Notes: generated by a model from the letters alone, not told the origin. A DNA stretch of 6,624 bases from Thermoplasmata archaeon (GCA_003561665.1 PWVY01000045.1:1-6624), one strand, 5' to 3'; counted from the first letter of the stretch, positions 1-5,252 are shown. Program-made: numbers and translations.

Positions 1-1
1 A

Positions 2-946
2 GGAGGCTTGTTCTTGGCCTCCTGGTGGCTGGGTGCTCGTGGGAAGACGGGAGTCGCTTGGTGGATCTTCGGCGTTGGGTGGATGATATCGGTGGCTTCG
101 CTGTCCATCGCCTCGCACACGGTTGCGGTGCTGGGGGGTTTGACAGGGGGGCTTCTTTCTAGCGTGCATTGGGGGGCAACATCCGTTTGGGTGGGAGGCG
201 TAGGGGTCTTGTTGGCATGGATCCTCGCAGAGGGTCAAGGGGCTCGGAAAGGCGTGATGAAAAGGTTCGGGTTTCTTGCTGGGGTCGCGGTTGTAGCCTC
301 CGTGGGGACCGGGGTGGTGATGTTGGGTGCTATCCTGTCGTGGGAGCTTTGGTCGGTGGATGGGTCCTTGTATCGGCAGTTGGCTTGGCTGAAGATCGGG
401 TTGGTTGGTTTCGTAGGGGCCATGGGATTCGTCAACCATTTGTTGGGGAAGTTCCGGCGGGGGTTGGCGTGGCTTGGGAAAAGCGCGGGTTTGGAGTTTT
501 GTTTGATGGTTGGGGTTGTGGTTTTGGCGGGGTTCTTGACGCAGGCGGATCCCGATTTCGGTATGGGTTCGGAGGATGGAATGGGTTCGATGATCGAGCG
601 TGTTGATCCCTTGCTTTTGGAGGGGGAGGGGGATCATTACGCTGTGACGTTGTTCGTTCGGCCGGGTCCGGTCGTTGGGGAGGTGCAGAATTGGTCTGCG
701 AGCGTGGTCGAGAAGGAGAGTGGGCTGGGGGCGGAGTCGGATGCGCGTATCGTGTTGGTTTTCGAGCCTCCGGATGCTACAGAGAACAGAACGTTCGAGG
801 AGCGTTTGGATCCAAGCGGGGTTGGGCGTTTTGATGCGCAGGGGGCGTTCTTGATTGAGCCGGGCTCGTGGAGGGTTGGTGTGGACATCGATGGACGAAG
901 TGGGGAGGATCAGGTCTGGTTCCTTGTCGAGGCGAAAAGCCGATAG
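2..946 (+). CDS. CopD-like copper-resistance/transport membrane protein with C-terminal YtkA/FixH-like domain, 5' partial
   Basis: Seen: the reading frame is open to the left edge (GGA GGC before the first TTG at 8), so the N-terminus lies outside the window; residues here count from that TTG. Hydrophobic segments lie near 16-34, 51-74, 86-110, 124-145 and 161-178. His37 (SHTVA), His54 followed by a W-GG motif (SVHWGATSVWVGG) and NH at 143-144 fit the CopD/PcoD membrane domain, where His and aromatic residues are thought to handle copper. After the last helix and FLTQADP, residues about 207-308 form a soluble beta-rich domain ending in GSWRVGVDIDG, like the YtkA/FixH-type domain that follows CopD in YcnJ-type proteins. 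Family knowledge: such proteins act in copper uptake or delivery across the membrane. Inference: the C-terminal domain faces outside. No CopC domain is visible; it could lie upstream. The gene converges on the ZnuA-like gene with a 33-bp gap. Its codons are strikingly G/T-ending. Confidence 0.75.
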   Translation, partial: GGLFLASWWLGARGKTGVAWWIFGVGWMISVASLSIASHTVAVLGGLTGGLLSSVHWGATSVWVGGVGVLLAWILAEGQGARKGVMKRFGFLAGVAVVASVGTGVVMLGAILSWELWSVDGSLYRQLAWLKIGLVGFVGAMGFVNHLLGKFRRGLAWLGKSAGLEFCLMVGVVVLAGFLTQADPDFGMGSEDGMGSMIERVDPLLLEGEGDHYAVTLFVRPGPVVGEVQNWSASVVEKESGLGAESDARIVLVFEPPDATENRTFEERLDPSGVGRFDAQGAFLIEPGSWRVGVDIDGRSGEDQVWFLVEAKSR

Positions 947-979
947 GTGAGTCTGGCGGTGTGGAGGGTTTGTGGGGGC

Positions 980-1912
980 TTATTGGCAACCAAGGCCTTC
1001 GTTGAGGGCGTCTAAGTTCTTGTTCATGAGGGTGAAGTAGGTTTCTCCGGCTGTCCTTTCGTCGGGGCTTAGGTACGCTAGATTGTGCAGGGGAAGCCCG
1101 GTGAGGTTTGTTTCCTGGGCGAAGGCTTCGATGTTGGCGGTGGGGCCTTCGGGGGGGTGGAAGTAAACGTGGGCGTCGAAGAGGTCCATGCGGTCCTTGA
1201 GGTCTTGTTGTTGTTCTTCGTCGTCGAGGTCGGTGAGGTGGTGTTGGAAGAGGTCGTAGCGCCAGATGATGTAGGTCCAGGCGGGGTCTTGGACGAACAT
1301 GTGCGTGGTTTCGCAGTTCCGAAGCTCGCTCTTGTAGCGCTCGTGTAATCCTTGCAGCGCGTCGTGGAGTTCTTGGGCGCGGGTCTCATAGAGGGCAGCG
1401 TTCTCAGGGTCCAGGCCCTTGAGGGCGTCGAGGACGGTGTGGGTGACGTTTTGCATGCGGATGGGGTCAAGCCAGACGTAAGGGTCGTTGTCGTCCCCGG
1501 TTCCGTGGTCGTGGTGGTGATGGTGGCCGTGATCGTGGTGGTCGTGATCTCTGTGGTGGTGGATGTGCGAGGCTTCGAACGTTTCTAAGGTTTTGATGCG
1601 TTCGGTGGCGGTCCAGGCGTTAAGACCGTAGACGTTGGCTGTTTCCGTGTTGAACGGTTCGAACCCTGCACCGTTGAAGAGGACAAGGTCGGCGTTCATC
1701 AGGTCCTTGAAAGTGGCTGTTCCTTGCTCGTTGGATTGTACGTCATGGGTTTGGATGGTGAAGCGGTCGTCGGAGAGTTGAGAGGCGGTGAACGCGAGGG
1801 GGTAGGTGGTTGCGACGATGGTGGGTTCGTCTTCCGGTTCGGGTGTTTCACCGAGGCATCCAGCCATCGCTACCAGTGCAAGCAGGAGGAAGACTCGCCG
1901 TCCGTATCGCAT
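980..1912 (-). CDS. ZnuA-like metal ABC transporter substrate-binding lipoprotein with His-rich loop and altered metal site
   Basis: Seen: 310 residues, a usual length for cluster-9 (ZnuA/PsaA/TroA) binding proteins. The N-terminus MRYGRRVFLL plus hydrophobic run and LVAMAGC (Cys19) is a lipoprotein signal; RRVFLL resembles a Tat motif. The body follows the family: IVATTYPLA (32-40), ADLVLFNGAGFEPF (74-87), a His-rich loop (116-136, 14 His in 21 residues), DPYVWLDP (143-150), FVQDPAWTY (206-214), VYFHP (249-253). The classical ligands look replaced by Q59, Y145, D209 and H276. Cys200 and Cys309 could form a disulfide. Family knowledge: these lipoproteins capture Zn, Mn or Fe outside the membrane for an ABC importer, and the His loop is typical of zinc forms. 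Context: no permease or ATPase gene adjoins it; it is divergent from a NikR-type gene and convergent with copD, so it is probably monocistronic. The ATG at 1912 is chosen because it gives the complete signal peptide. No ribosome-binding site is obvious, so a leaderless message is possible. Metal specificity is uncertain. Confidence 0.85.
   Translation of the reverse strand: MRYGRRVFLLLALVAMAGCLGETPEPEDEPTIVATTYPLAFTASQLSDDRFTIQTHDVQSNEQGTATFKDLMNADLVLFNGAGFEPFNTETANVYGLNAWTATERIKTLETFEASHIHHHRDHDHHDHGHHHHHDHGTGDDNDPYVWLDPIRMQNVTHTVLDALKGLDPENAALYETRAQELHDALQGLHERYKSELRNCETTHMFVQDPAWTYIIWRYDLFQHHLTDLDDEEQQQDLKDRMDLFDAHVYFHPPEGPTANIEAFAQETNLTGLPLHNLAYLSPDERTAGETYFTLMNKNLDALNEGLGCQ
1505..1567 (-). 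repeat. Low-complexity CAC/CAT/GAC tract encoding the His-rich loop
   Basis: The + strand reads as a run of GTG/GTC/GTGAT units. On the coding strand it gives 14 His interspersed with Asp in residues 116-136 of the ZnuA-like lipoprotein. It is a codon-level simple repeat inside the gene, able to vary in length by slippage. In zinc-binding ZnuA proteins the equivalent loop is flexible, binds extra metal and is thought to help metal capture. Confidence 0.85.
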
Positions 1913-2013
1913 GCGGGAAGGCAGCCTTGGTACTGGGAAAGAGGTAACTGTGAACCAGTGGGGCGGGTGTTGTCAATCGGTTGTTAACGAAGCCCCATCC
2001 TTTTATCAGGAAA

Positions 2014-2021
2014 ACATATAT
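2014..2021 (+). promoter_or_regulatory. Putative archaeal TATA box of nikR-type gene 1
   Basis: ACATATAT lies about 25 bases upstream of the ATG at 2044, the usual distance from an archaeal TATA box to a transcription start, so the message would have a very short leader or none. It directly adjoins the palindrome at 2022-2032. No BRE element is clear. Confidence 0.4.
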
Positions 2022-2032
2022 TGTTATTAACA
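2022..2032. promoter_or_regulatory. Palindrome TGTTATTAACA, candidate operator of nikR-type gene 1
   Basis: TGTTA-T-TAACA is a perfect inverted repeat around a single central base. It lies between the putative TATA box and the ribosome-binding site, so a bound protein would block initiation. The same pattern with symmetric changes, TGCTATTAGCA, occurs upstream of the second nikR-type gene at 2921-2931. A lone TGTTA half-site is also present at 1982-1986. That it is an operator, and which protein binds it, is inference; its short span suits one ribbon-helix-helix dimer better than the long split operators of classical NikR. Confidence 0.5.
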
Positions 2033-2033
2033 T

Positions 2034-2040
2034 AGGTGGG
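2034..2040 (+). promoter_or_regulatory. Ribosome-binding site deciding the start of nikR-type gene 1
   Basis: AGGTGGG ends 3 bases before the ATG at 2044 and can pair with the archaeal 16S 3' end (core CCTCC/CACCTCC). It supports the ATG at 2044 rather than the TTG at 1981, which would start before the putative TATA box. Confidence 0.5.
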
Positions 2041-2043
2041 GGT

Positions 2044-2493
2044 ATGCGCTCGCGTCCCAACAAGACACGGACGATCAGCATCTCGCTCCCCCAGCGTCTG
2101 TTGGAGGATGTCGAACAGTGCGCGGAAACCGACGGTTTCCGGGGACGCAGCGAGGTCGTTCGAGCAGGCATCGATCTCCTCCTCCAGAAACGGAACAAAG
2201 AGAACGATCACACCGGCCAATCCTCAGGGACGCTAACAGTCCTCTTCGACGAGAGCGCCACGGGCGAGATCGCTGCTGCCCGCCACGACCACCAAGACAT
2301 CGTCACCAGCCTTCTCCATAGCCACACAACGAACGGACGATGCATCGAGGCGATCCTGCTCGAAGGTGAAGCCTCGCAACTAACCGCTCTTGCCAACAGT
2401 CTCCGAGGACACCCGCTGGTCGATCTCGTCGAACTGGTGCTCGTACCGAACAAGGAAAAGACGCAACAGGCGACCCCCGCGAACCAAGGATAG
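2044..2493 (+). CDS. NikR-family metal-responsive transcriptional regulator (copy 1)
   Basis: Seen: 149 residues from the ATG at 2044. A ribbon-helix-helix domain occupies about 8-50 (TRTISISLPQRLLEDV, then GRSEVVRAGIDLLL) and an ACT-like regulatory domain about 62-134. The nickel-site pattern is complete: His81 (RHDH), His92 and His94 (LLHSH) and Cys100 (GRCIE), matching E. coli NikR His76, His87, His89 and Cys95 in spacing. Family knowledge: NikR tetramers bind Ni(II) at the tetramer interface and then repress nickel uptake or related genes. There are an N-terminal arm of about 7 residues and a C-terminal tail (135-149) beyond the usual NikR length. Context: divergent from the ZnuA-like lipoprotein gene and tail to tail with a second NikR-type gene, 15 bp apart. 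The metal sensed in vivo and the targets are not shown; the palindrome in its promoter suggests autoregulation. The gene is called NikR-type because of the complete ligand set, but no Nik transporter is nearby. Confidence 0.85.
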   Translation: MRSRPNKTRTISISLPQRLLEDVEQCAETDGFRGRSEVVRAGIDLLLQKRNKENDHTGQSSGTLTVLFDESATGEIAAARHDHQDIVTSLLHSHTTNGRCIEAILLEGEASQLTALANSLRGHPLVDLVELVLVPNKEKTQQATPANQG

Positions 2494-2508
2494 AGCAACA
2501 GAGGGTCT

Positions 2509-2892
2509 TCAAAGCCAGACAAGTTCCGCTCGATGAATCCCTTTGCGCCCTCGGAGATCCTCGGCCAGCACCCGAATCTCTTCCGCTTCTCCCTCCAACA
2601 CGAGGATCTCTAAACAACCTTCCCCCTTCGTGTGACCGTGGACCATCGTCGTGATCGGTCCTCCGTGATCGTGACGAATCTGATTGACCGCGTCGCTGAC
2701 CGCCTCATCGTACCCGAGCGTCAGCGTCGCTGTTGCCTCACCCTCGATGCCTCGCTCCGTGTCGGCCTCATGAAGGAAGGGACGAAGCGCTGCTCGAACG
2801 ATCTCGCTACGCCCGCTGTACTCTCCACCATCTGCAAGCCCATCGACCCGATCAACCAGATCCTCAGGCAAGGACACGCTTACGATACGCAC
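2509..2892 (-). CDS. NikR-family metal-responsive transcriptional regulator (copy 2)
   Basis: Seen: 127 residues, close to the usual NikR length. The start is a GTG at 2892: it is the only start codon in frame after the TAG stop at 2923-2925, and it gives MRIVSVSL, aligning with the start of E. coli NikR. Ribbon-helix-helix at 1-42 (SLPEDLVDRV, GRSEIVRAALRPFL), ACT-like domain about 53-127. The metal ligands are complete: His74 (RHDH), His85 and His87 (MVHGH), Cys93 (GCLEI). It differs from copy 1 by a shorter N-terminus, no C-terminal tail and many substitutions, so the pair is an old duplication or separate acquisitions. The outward-facing strand residues are S5 and S7, matching S12 and S14 of copy 1, which would allow related DNA recognition. 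A 15-bp palindrome lies 27 bases upstream of its start. The ribosome-binding site is weak (GGTG a few bases before the GTG). Likely a Ni(II)-responsive repressor, but the metal and targets are inferred. Confidence 0.85.
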   Translation of the reverse strand: MRIVSVSLPEDLVDRVDGLADGGEYSGRSEIVRAALRPFLHEADTERGIEGEATATLTLGYDEAVSDAVNQIRHDHGGPITTMVHGHTKGEGCLEILVLEGEAEEIRVLAEDLRGRKGIHRAELVWL

Positions 2893-2918
2893 ACGAGCAC
2901 CATGACTTCCAAGCCAAG

Positions 2919-2933
2919 CATGCTATTAGCATG
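2919..2933. promoter_or_regulatory. 15-bp palindrome CATGCTATTAGCATG, candidate operator of nikR-type gene 2
   Basis: A perfect odd-centred inverted repeat ends 27 bases before the GTG start at 2892. Its 11-base core TGCTATTAGCA matches TGTTATTAACA upstream of nikR-type gene 1 at 9 of 11 positions, and the two differences are symmetric (C/T and G/A). A further half-site, TTAGCA, lies at 2945-2950, so TGCTA (2921-2925) and TAGCA (2946-2950) also form an inverted pair spanning 30 bp, near the 28-bp span of E. coli-type NikR operators. The operator role is inferred. Confidence 0.5.
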
Positions 2934-3031
2934 TTGGTTCAGGATTAGCAAGGTGGTGTGGCGAGTAACGGACGGGGAGGACCGTCAAGATATCGGACGA
3001 TGCAGGGTTTTCACCTCTCTTCTACGGATCA

Positions 3032-3328
3032 TTATGTCTCTTCCATCACGCGTTCGACCTTATCTTCGATGGCGCCCTCATCAAGCCCGGGCCGCCAATC
3101 GATCTTGATCACGCTGTTGACGCGTTTCCCGTCTTGACTGACCACGTCATGGCATCGATGGATCACGTCCATGACCTCCTCCCATTCCCCAAGGATCGTC
3201 GTTCCGGAGGCTCCTACGTCGTGTTCGAGCCCGCTTTTCTTGATCACTTTCACTGCGTTCGAGACGGGCTCGGTCAAGCTTTCGCTTTCGCCAACTGGAT
3301 GAATGGAGAAGAACGCCATCACGCGCAT
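3032..3328 (-). CDS. MTH1187/YkoF-family thiamine-binding-fold protein (UPF0045)
   Basis: Seen: 98 residues, the usual length of this small ferredoxin-like-fold family. The family pattern is present: MAFFSIHPVGESESLTEPVS near the start, SGLEHDVGASGTTILGEWEEVMDVI in the middle (31-56), and GKRVNSVIKIDWRPG (67-81) before a last helix. Family knowledge: MTH1187 is tetrameric; the related YkoF domains bind thiamine or its pyrimidine part in a small pocket. A cellular role in archaea is not settled, so ligand binding is only inferred. The start may be the ATG at 3328 or the ATG three codons later (3319); the latter gives the more typical short beginning. The gene ends 139 bp before the start of nikR-type gene 2 on the same strand and is divergent from the membrane protein gene at 3452. 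No TPP riboswitch pattern (CUGAGA) is visible upstream. Confidence 0.85.
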   Translation of the reverse strand: MRVMAFFSIHPVGESESLTEPVSNAVKVIKKSGLEHDVGASGTTILGEWEEVMDVIHRCHDVVSQDGKRVNSVIKIDWRPGLDEGAIEDKVERVMEET

Positions 3329-3345
3329 GAGACGTGATGGGAGCT

Positions 3346-3396
3346 GCTTGGGAAAACCATTCCCGAAGCAACGGCTCCAGGATGCAAGCCCATCCT
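3346..3396. repeat. Two consecutive stem-loops in the divergent intergenic region 3329-3451
   Basis: Hairpin one: GCTTGGGAA (3346-3354), loop AACCA, then TTCCC-G-AAGC (3360-3369), nine paired bases with one bulged G. Hairpin two: AGGATG (3379-3384), loop CAAGCC, CATCCT (3391-3396). A GAAGCTTC palindrome follows at about 3411-3418. They lie in the leader or promoter of either the thiamine-fold gene (-) or the membrane protein gene (+). They could be RNA structure, protein sites or chance; no known riboswitch pattern was recognised. Nothing else is supportable in this 123-bp gap. Confidence 0.3.
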
Positions 3397-3451
3397 ACAG
3401 CGATCGAATCGGAAGCTTCGAACATAGGAAGCGCCTCTATGCTACCCAGTG

Positions 3452-3931
3452 ATGGTCCTGGATGTTCCGTGGCTCGCTGCTCTTCACGTCGTCACGGCTG
3501 GCCTCGTTCTGGGGGCGCTTGCAACGCTTGTCCCTTTGCGTTCTCGCCTTGAGGGTCACGAGGATTCCAGGACGACCGGGTTGGGGCTGGAGCATGCGCG
3601 CATTATCGAGGAATGGATCCTCATGCCGGCGATAGGGGTTCTTTTGGTCCTAGGGCTTAGGATCGTCGAGGGCTCCGCCTTCGCTCGCATGGATCTTGCA
3701 CAGCCGGGGCCTGCGTGGCTGAACCTTGTCGCCATCCTCTGGTTCTTGCTTGGTGTAAGCGTGTCGTTGATGCGTTTTGCCCGAGGGCGTCTCCGGGATG
3801 AGGCTGATCGGGGAGCTACGGGGGGCTCGAGGGTTCGATCGTGGTGGCGTTGGTGGATGACCGGGTGCCTAACGAGCGCGCTCGTCGCCTTGGGGGGTTT
3901 GATCGTCCTGGTGGCGAGGTTGGGGGCGTGA
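3452..3931 (+). CDS. Four-helix integral membrane protein, DUF2269-like
   Basis: Seen: 159 residues from the ATG at 3452 (a GTG lies just before, at 3449). Hydrophobic segments near 7-29, 55-71, 88-107 and 136-156 give four transmembrane helices. The first has WLAALHVVTAGLVLGAL, a His in the first helix followed by a Gly-rich end, as in DUF2269 and CopD-related small membrane proteins. A charged loop with HARIIEEWILMP leads into the second helix, and a basic Trp/Arg patch (RVRSWWRWW) precedes the last. Function is not known; the resemblance to the CopD-type membrane fold is weak and judged by eye. Context: divergent from the thiamine-fold gene and convergent with aspS, whose stop lies one base away. 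Codons are G/T-ending, like the copD-like gene. No ribosome-binding site is visible. Confidence 0.65.
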   Translation: MVLDVPWLAALHVVTAGLVLGALATLVPLRSRLEGHEDSRTTGLGLEHARIIEEWILMPAIGVLLVLGLRIVEGSAFARMDLAQPGPAWLNLVAILWFLLGVSVSLMRFARGRLRDEADRGATGGSRVRSWWRWWMTGCLTSALVALGGLIVLVARLGA

Positions 3932-3932
3932 T

Positions 3933-5252
3933 TTAGGGTCGAAGCCGTGATCGGTCTCGGGGGAAGAGGACGGCTTCTCGGATGTTGGGAAGTTCCAGCA
4001 TCTCCATCACGATGCGTTCGAGGCCCAGCCCGAACCCGCCATGCGGTGGCATCCCGTAGTGGAAGGGTTTCAGGTAGTCTTCGAAGTCGCTCGTATCCAG
4101 CCCGGTTTCCTTGATGCGTTGTTCGAGAAGGTCTGGGTCGTGAACGCGCTGGGCGCCGCTTGTGACCTCCATGCCCTTGTGACCCAAATCGAAGCTTCGG
4201 GAGAGTTCGCCGTCCGGCATCGCGTAGAAGGGCTTGGAAGCGTCCGGGTACTTCGTGATGAAGTAGTACTCGTGGCGTTTCTCTTCCATGATGTCGCCAA
4301 GCGCGTACTCAGCTTCCGTGGAGAGGTCTTCACCCCAGGGGACCTCTTCGTCGATCTCGCCTTCGGTCCAGTCAAGGGCCTCGTCGTACGTGACGCGGGG
4401 AAGCGGCGTCTCGGGAACGTGGACCTCTTTGTCGAGGGCGGCAAGTTCTTCGGTGCAGTGCTCGTCGACGTGGCGCGTGATGGCCTGAACCAGGTTCTCA
4501 AGGACCCAGAGAACGTCGTCCTCGTCGTCGATGAACGCGACCTCGCAGTCGAACGCGCTGGATTCGTTCAGGTGGCGTCGCGTGTTGTGTCGCTCGGCGC
4601 GGAAGTACTTGGCGATCTCGAAGACGCGGTCGAGCCCGGTGGCCATCATCATCTGCTTGTAGAGTTGAGGGCTTTGGGAGAGGTAAGCGCTATCTTCGAA
4701 GTAGGTGACCTCGAACACGTCCGTGCCGCCTTCGCTGGCGGCCCCGATGATGTTCGGGCTCGTGATCTCGGTGAAGCCTTCCTCCATCAGCCATCGTCGT
4801 CCGCCTTCCATCGCGGCGGCGCGAATCTTGAAGATGGCTTGAACCTCGGGTCGGCGCACGTCCATGAACCGGTTGTCGATGCGCGTATCGACGTCCGTGT
4901 CCACCTTGTCCACGACGCCCATCGGGAGGGGGGCTTTGGCTTCGTTGAGCACCTCCACCGCGTCGGGTAGCACCTCGAACCCGCCGGGGGCTTCGTCGCT
5001 TTCCTGAACGGTGCCCTTCACAGCGACGACGCTTTCACGGTTGGTTTCGATCAGCGCTTCTGCGACCTCCTCGGTCACCTTCTTCTTGGGAAGAACGACC
5101 TGCGCCGTGCTCGTTCCTTCGCGGATTTGGACGAACGCGATGCCGCCCAGATCGCGCACCTCTTGGATCCATCCGCCGATGACAACCTCGTCACCGTCGT
5201 CGTCGGCAGAGAGTTCGGGGATGGCGACCCGCTCGCTCAAGGGGATGCTCAT
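3933..5252 (-). CDS. aspS: Aspartyl-tRNA synthetase, archaeal type
   Basis: Joins Asp to tRNA-Asp in the cytoplasm using ATP. Seen: 439 residues, the archaeal/eukaryotic length, without the large bacterial insertion. An N-terminal OB-fold anticodon-binding domain (about 10-105, with GGWIQEVRDLGGIAFVQIRE) is followed by the class II catalytic core: motif 1 region around 139-167 (IRAAAMEGGRRWLMEEGF, TSPNI), the aspartate-site loop SQSPQLYKQ (192-200), motif 2 FRAERHNTRRHLNE (217-230), GMEVTSGAQRVHD (360-372) and motif 3 GFGLGLERIVM (406-416). In the anticodon domain, the positions where non-discriminating archaeal enzymes carry Trp26 and Pro84-Lys85 appear to be Gln30 and Asp86-Glu87, which hints at an enzyme specific for tRNA-Asp. 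Acidic residues are frequent. The ATG at 5252 is chosen because the OB domain follows at normal distance; an upstream ATG at 5277 is out of frame. The message may be leaderless. Convergent with the membrane protein gene, leaving one base between stop codons. Confidence 0.95.
   Translation of the reverse strand: MSIPLSERVAIPELSADDDGDEVVIGGWIQEVRDLGGIAFVQIREGTSTAQVVLPKKKVTEEVAEALIETNRESVVAVKGTVQESDEAPGGFEVLPDAVEVLNEAKAPLPMGVVDKVDTDVDTRIDNRFMDVRRPEVQAIFKIRAAAMEGGRRWLMEEGFTEITSPNIIGAASEGGTDVFEVTYFEDSAYLSQSPQLYKQMMMATGLDRVFEIAKYFRAERHNTRRHLNESSAFDCEVAFIDDEDDVLWVLENLVQAITRHVDEHCTEELAALDKEVHVPETPLPRVTYDEALDWTEGEIDEEVPWGEDLSTEAEYALGDIMEEKRHEYYFITKYPDASKPFYAMPDGELSRSFDLGHKGMEVTSGAQRVHDPDLLEQRIKETGLDTSDFEDYLKPFHYGMPPHGGFGLGLERIVMEMLELPNIREAVLFPRDRSRLRP

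Larger units (their letters stand above)
1913..2043. promoter_or_regulatory. Divergent promoter region between the ZnuA-like gene and nikR-type gene 1
   Basis: This 131-bp gap separates two start codons on opposite strands, so both promoters must lie here. The right part (about 1977-2034) is AT-rich compared with the flanking genes. It contains ACATATAT (2014-2021), a plausible TATA box about 25 bases before the ATG at 2044, then the palindrome at 2022-2032. A GTTAAC palindrome sits at 1983-1988 within TTGTTAAC, and GTTGT occurs twice 11 bp apart (1969 and 1980). I could not identify a convincing TATA box for the minus-strand gene. It is inferred that one metalloregulator may control both directions. 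Confidence 0.6.

Noticed and set aside
8..10. TTG at 8 as start of the copD-like gene with AGGAGG at 1-6
   Set aside because: AGGAGG ends one base before the TTG, too close for a ribosome-binding site, and the frame is open to the edge with a transmembrane segment already under way; the gene is truncated by the window.
1981..2043. TTG at 1981 as an earlier start for nikR-type gene 1
   Set aside because: It would add 21 residues unlike NikR and begin upstream of the putative TATA box and palindrome; the ATG at 2044 has a G-rich ribosome-binding site and gives a normal N-terminus.
2971..2986. GACGG-N6-CCGTC hairpin as terminator of the thiamine-fold gene
   Set aside because: Only five base pairs, and no T-run follows on the minus strand.
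3001..3031. GAGGTGA on the minus strand with a following GTG codon as a tiny gene before nikR-type gene 2
   Set aside because: The frame closes after nine codons and the GTG overlaps the supposed ribosome-binding site; no support for a peptide.
3329..3451. TPP riboswitch beside the thiamine-binding-fold gene
   Set aside because: No CUGAGA or other conserved TPP aptamer core is present on either strand.
4041..4970. Long open frame of 309 codons on the + strand inside aspS
   Set aside because: It is antisense to a gene with full class II synthetase motifs; its Val/Gly/Glu-rich translation shows no family features. GC-rich codon bias explains the lack of stops.
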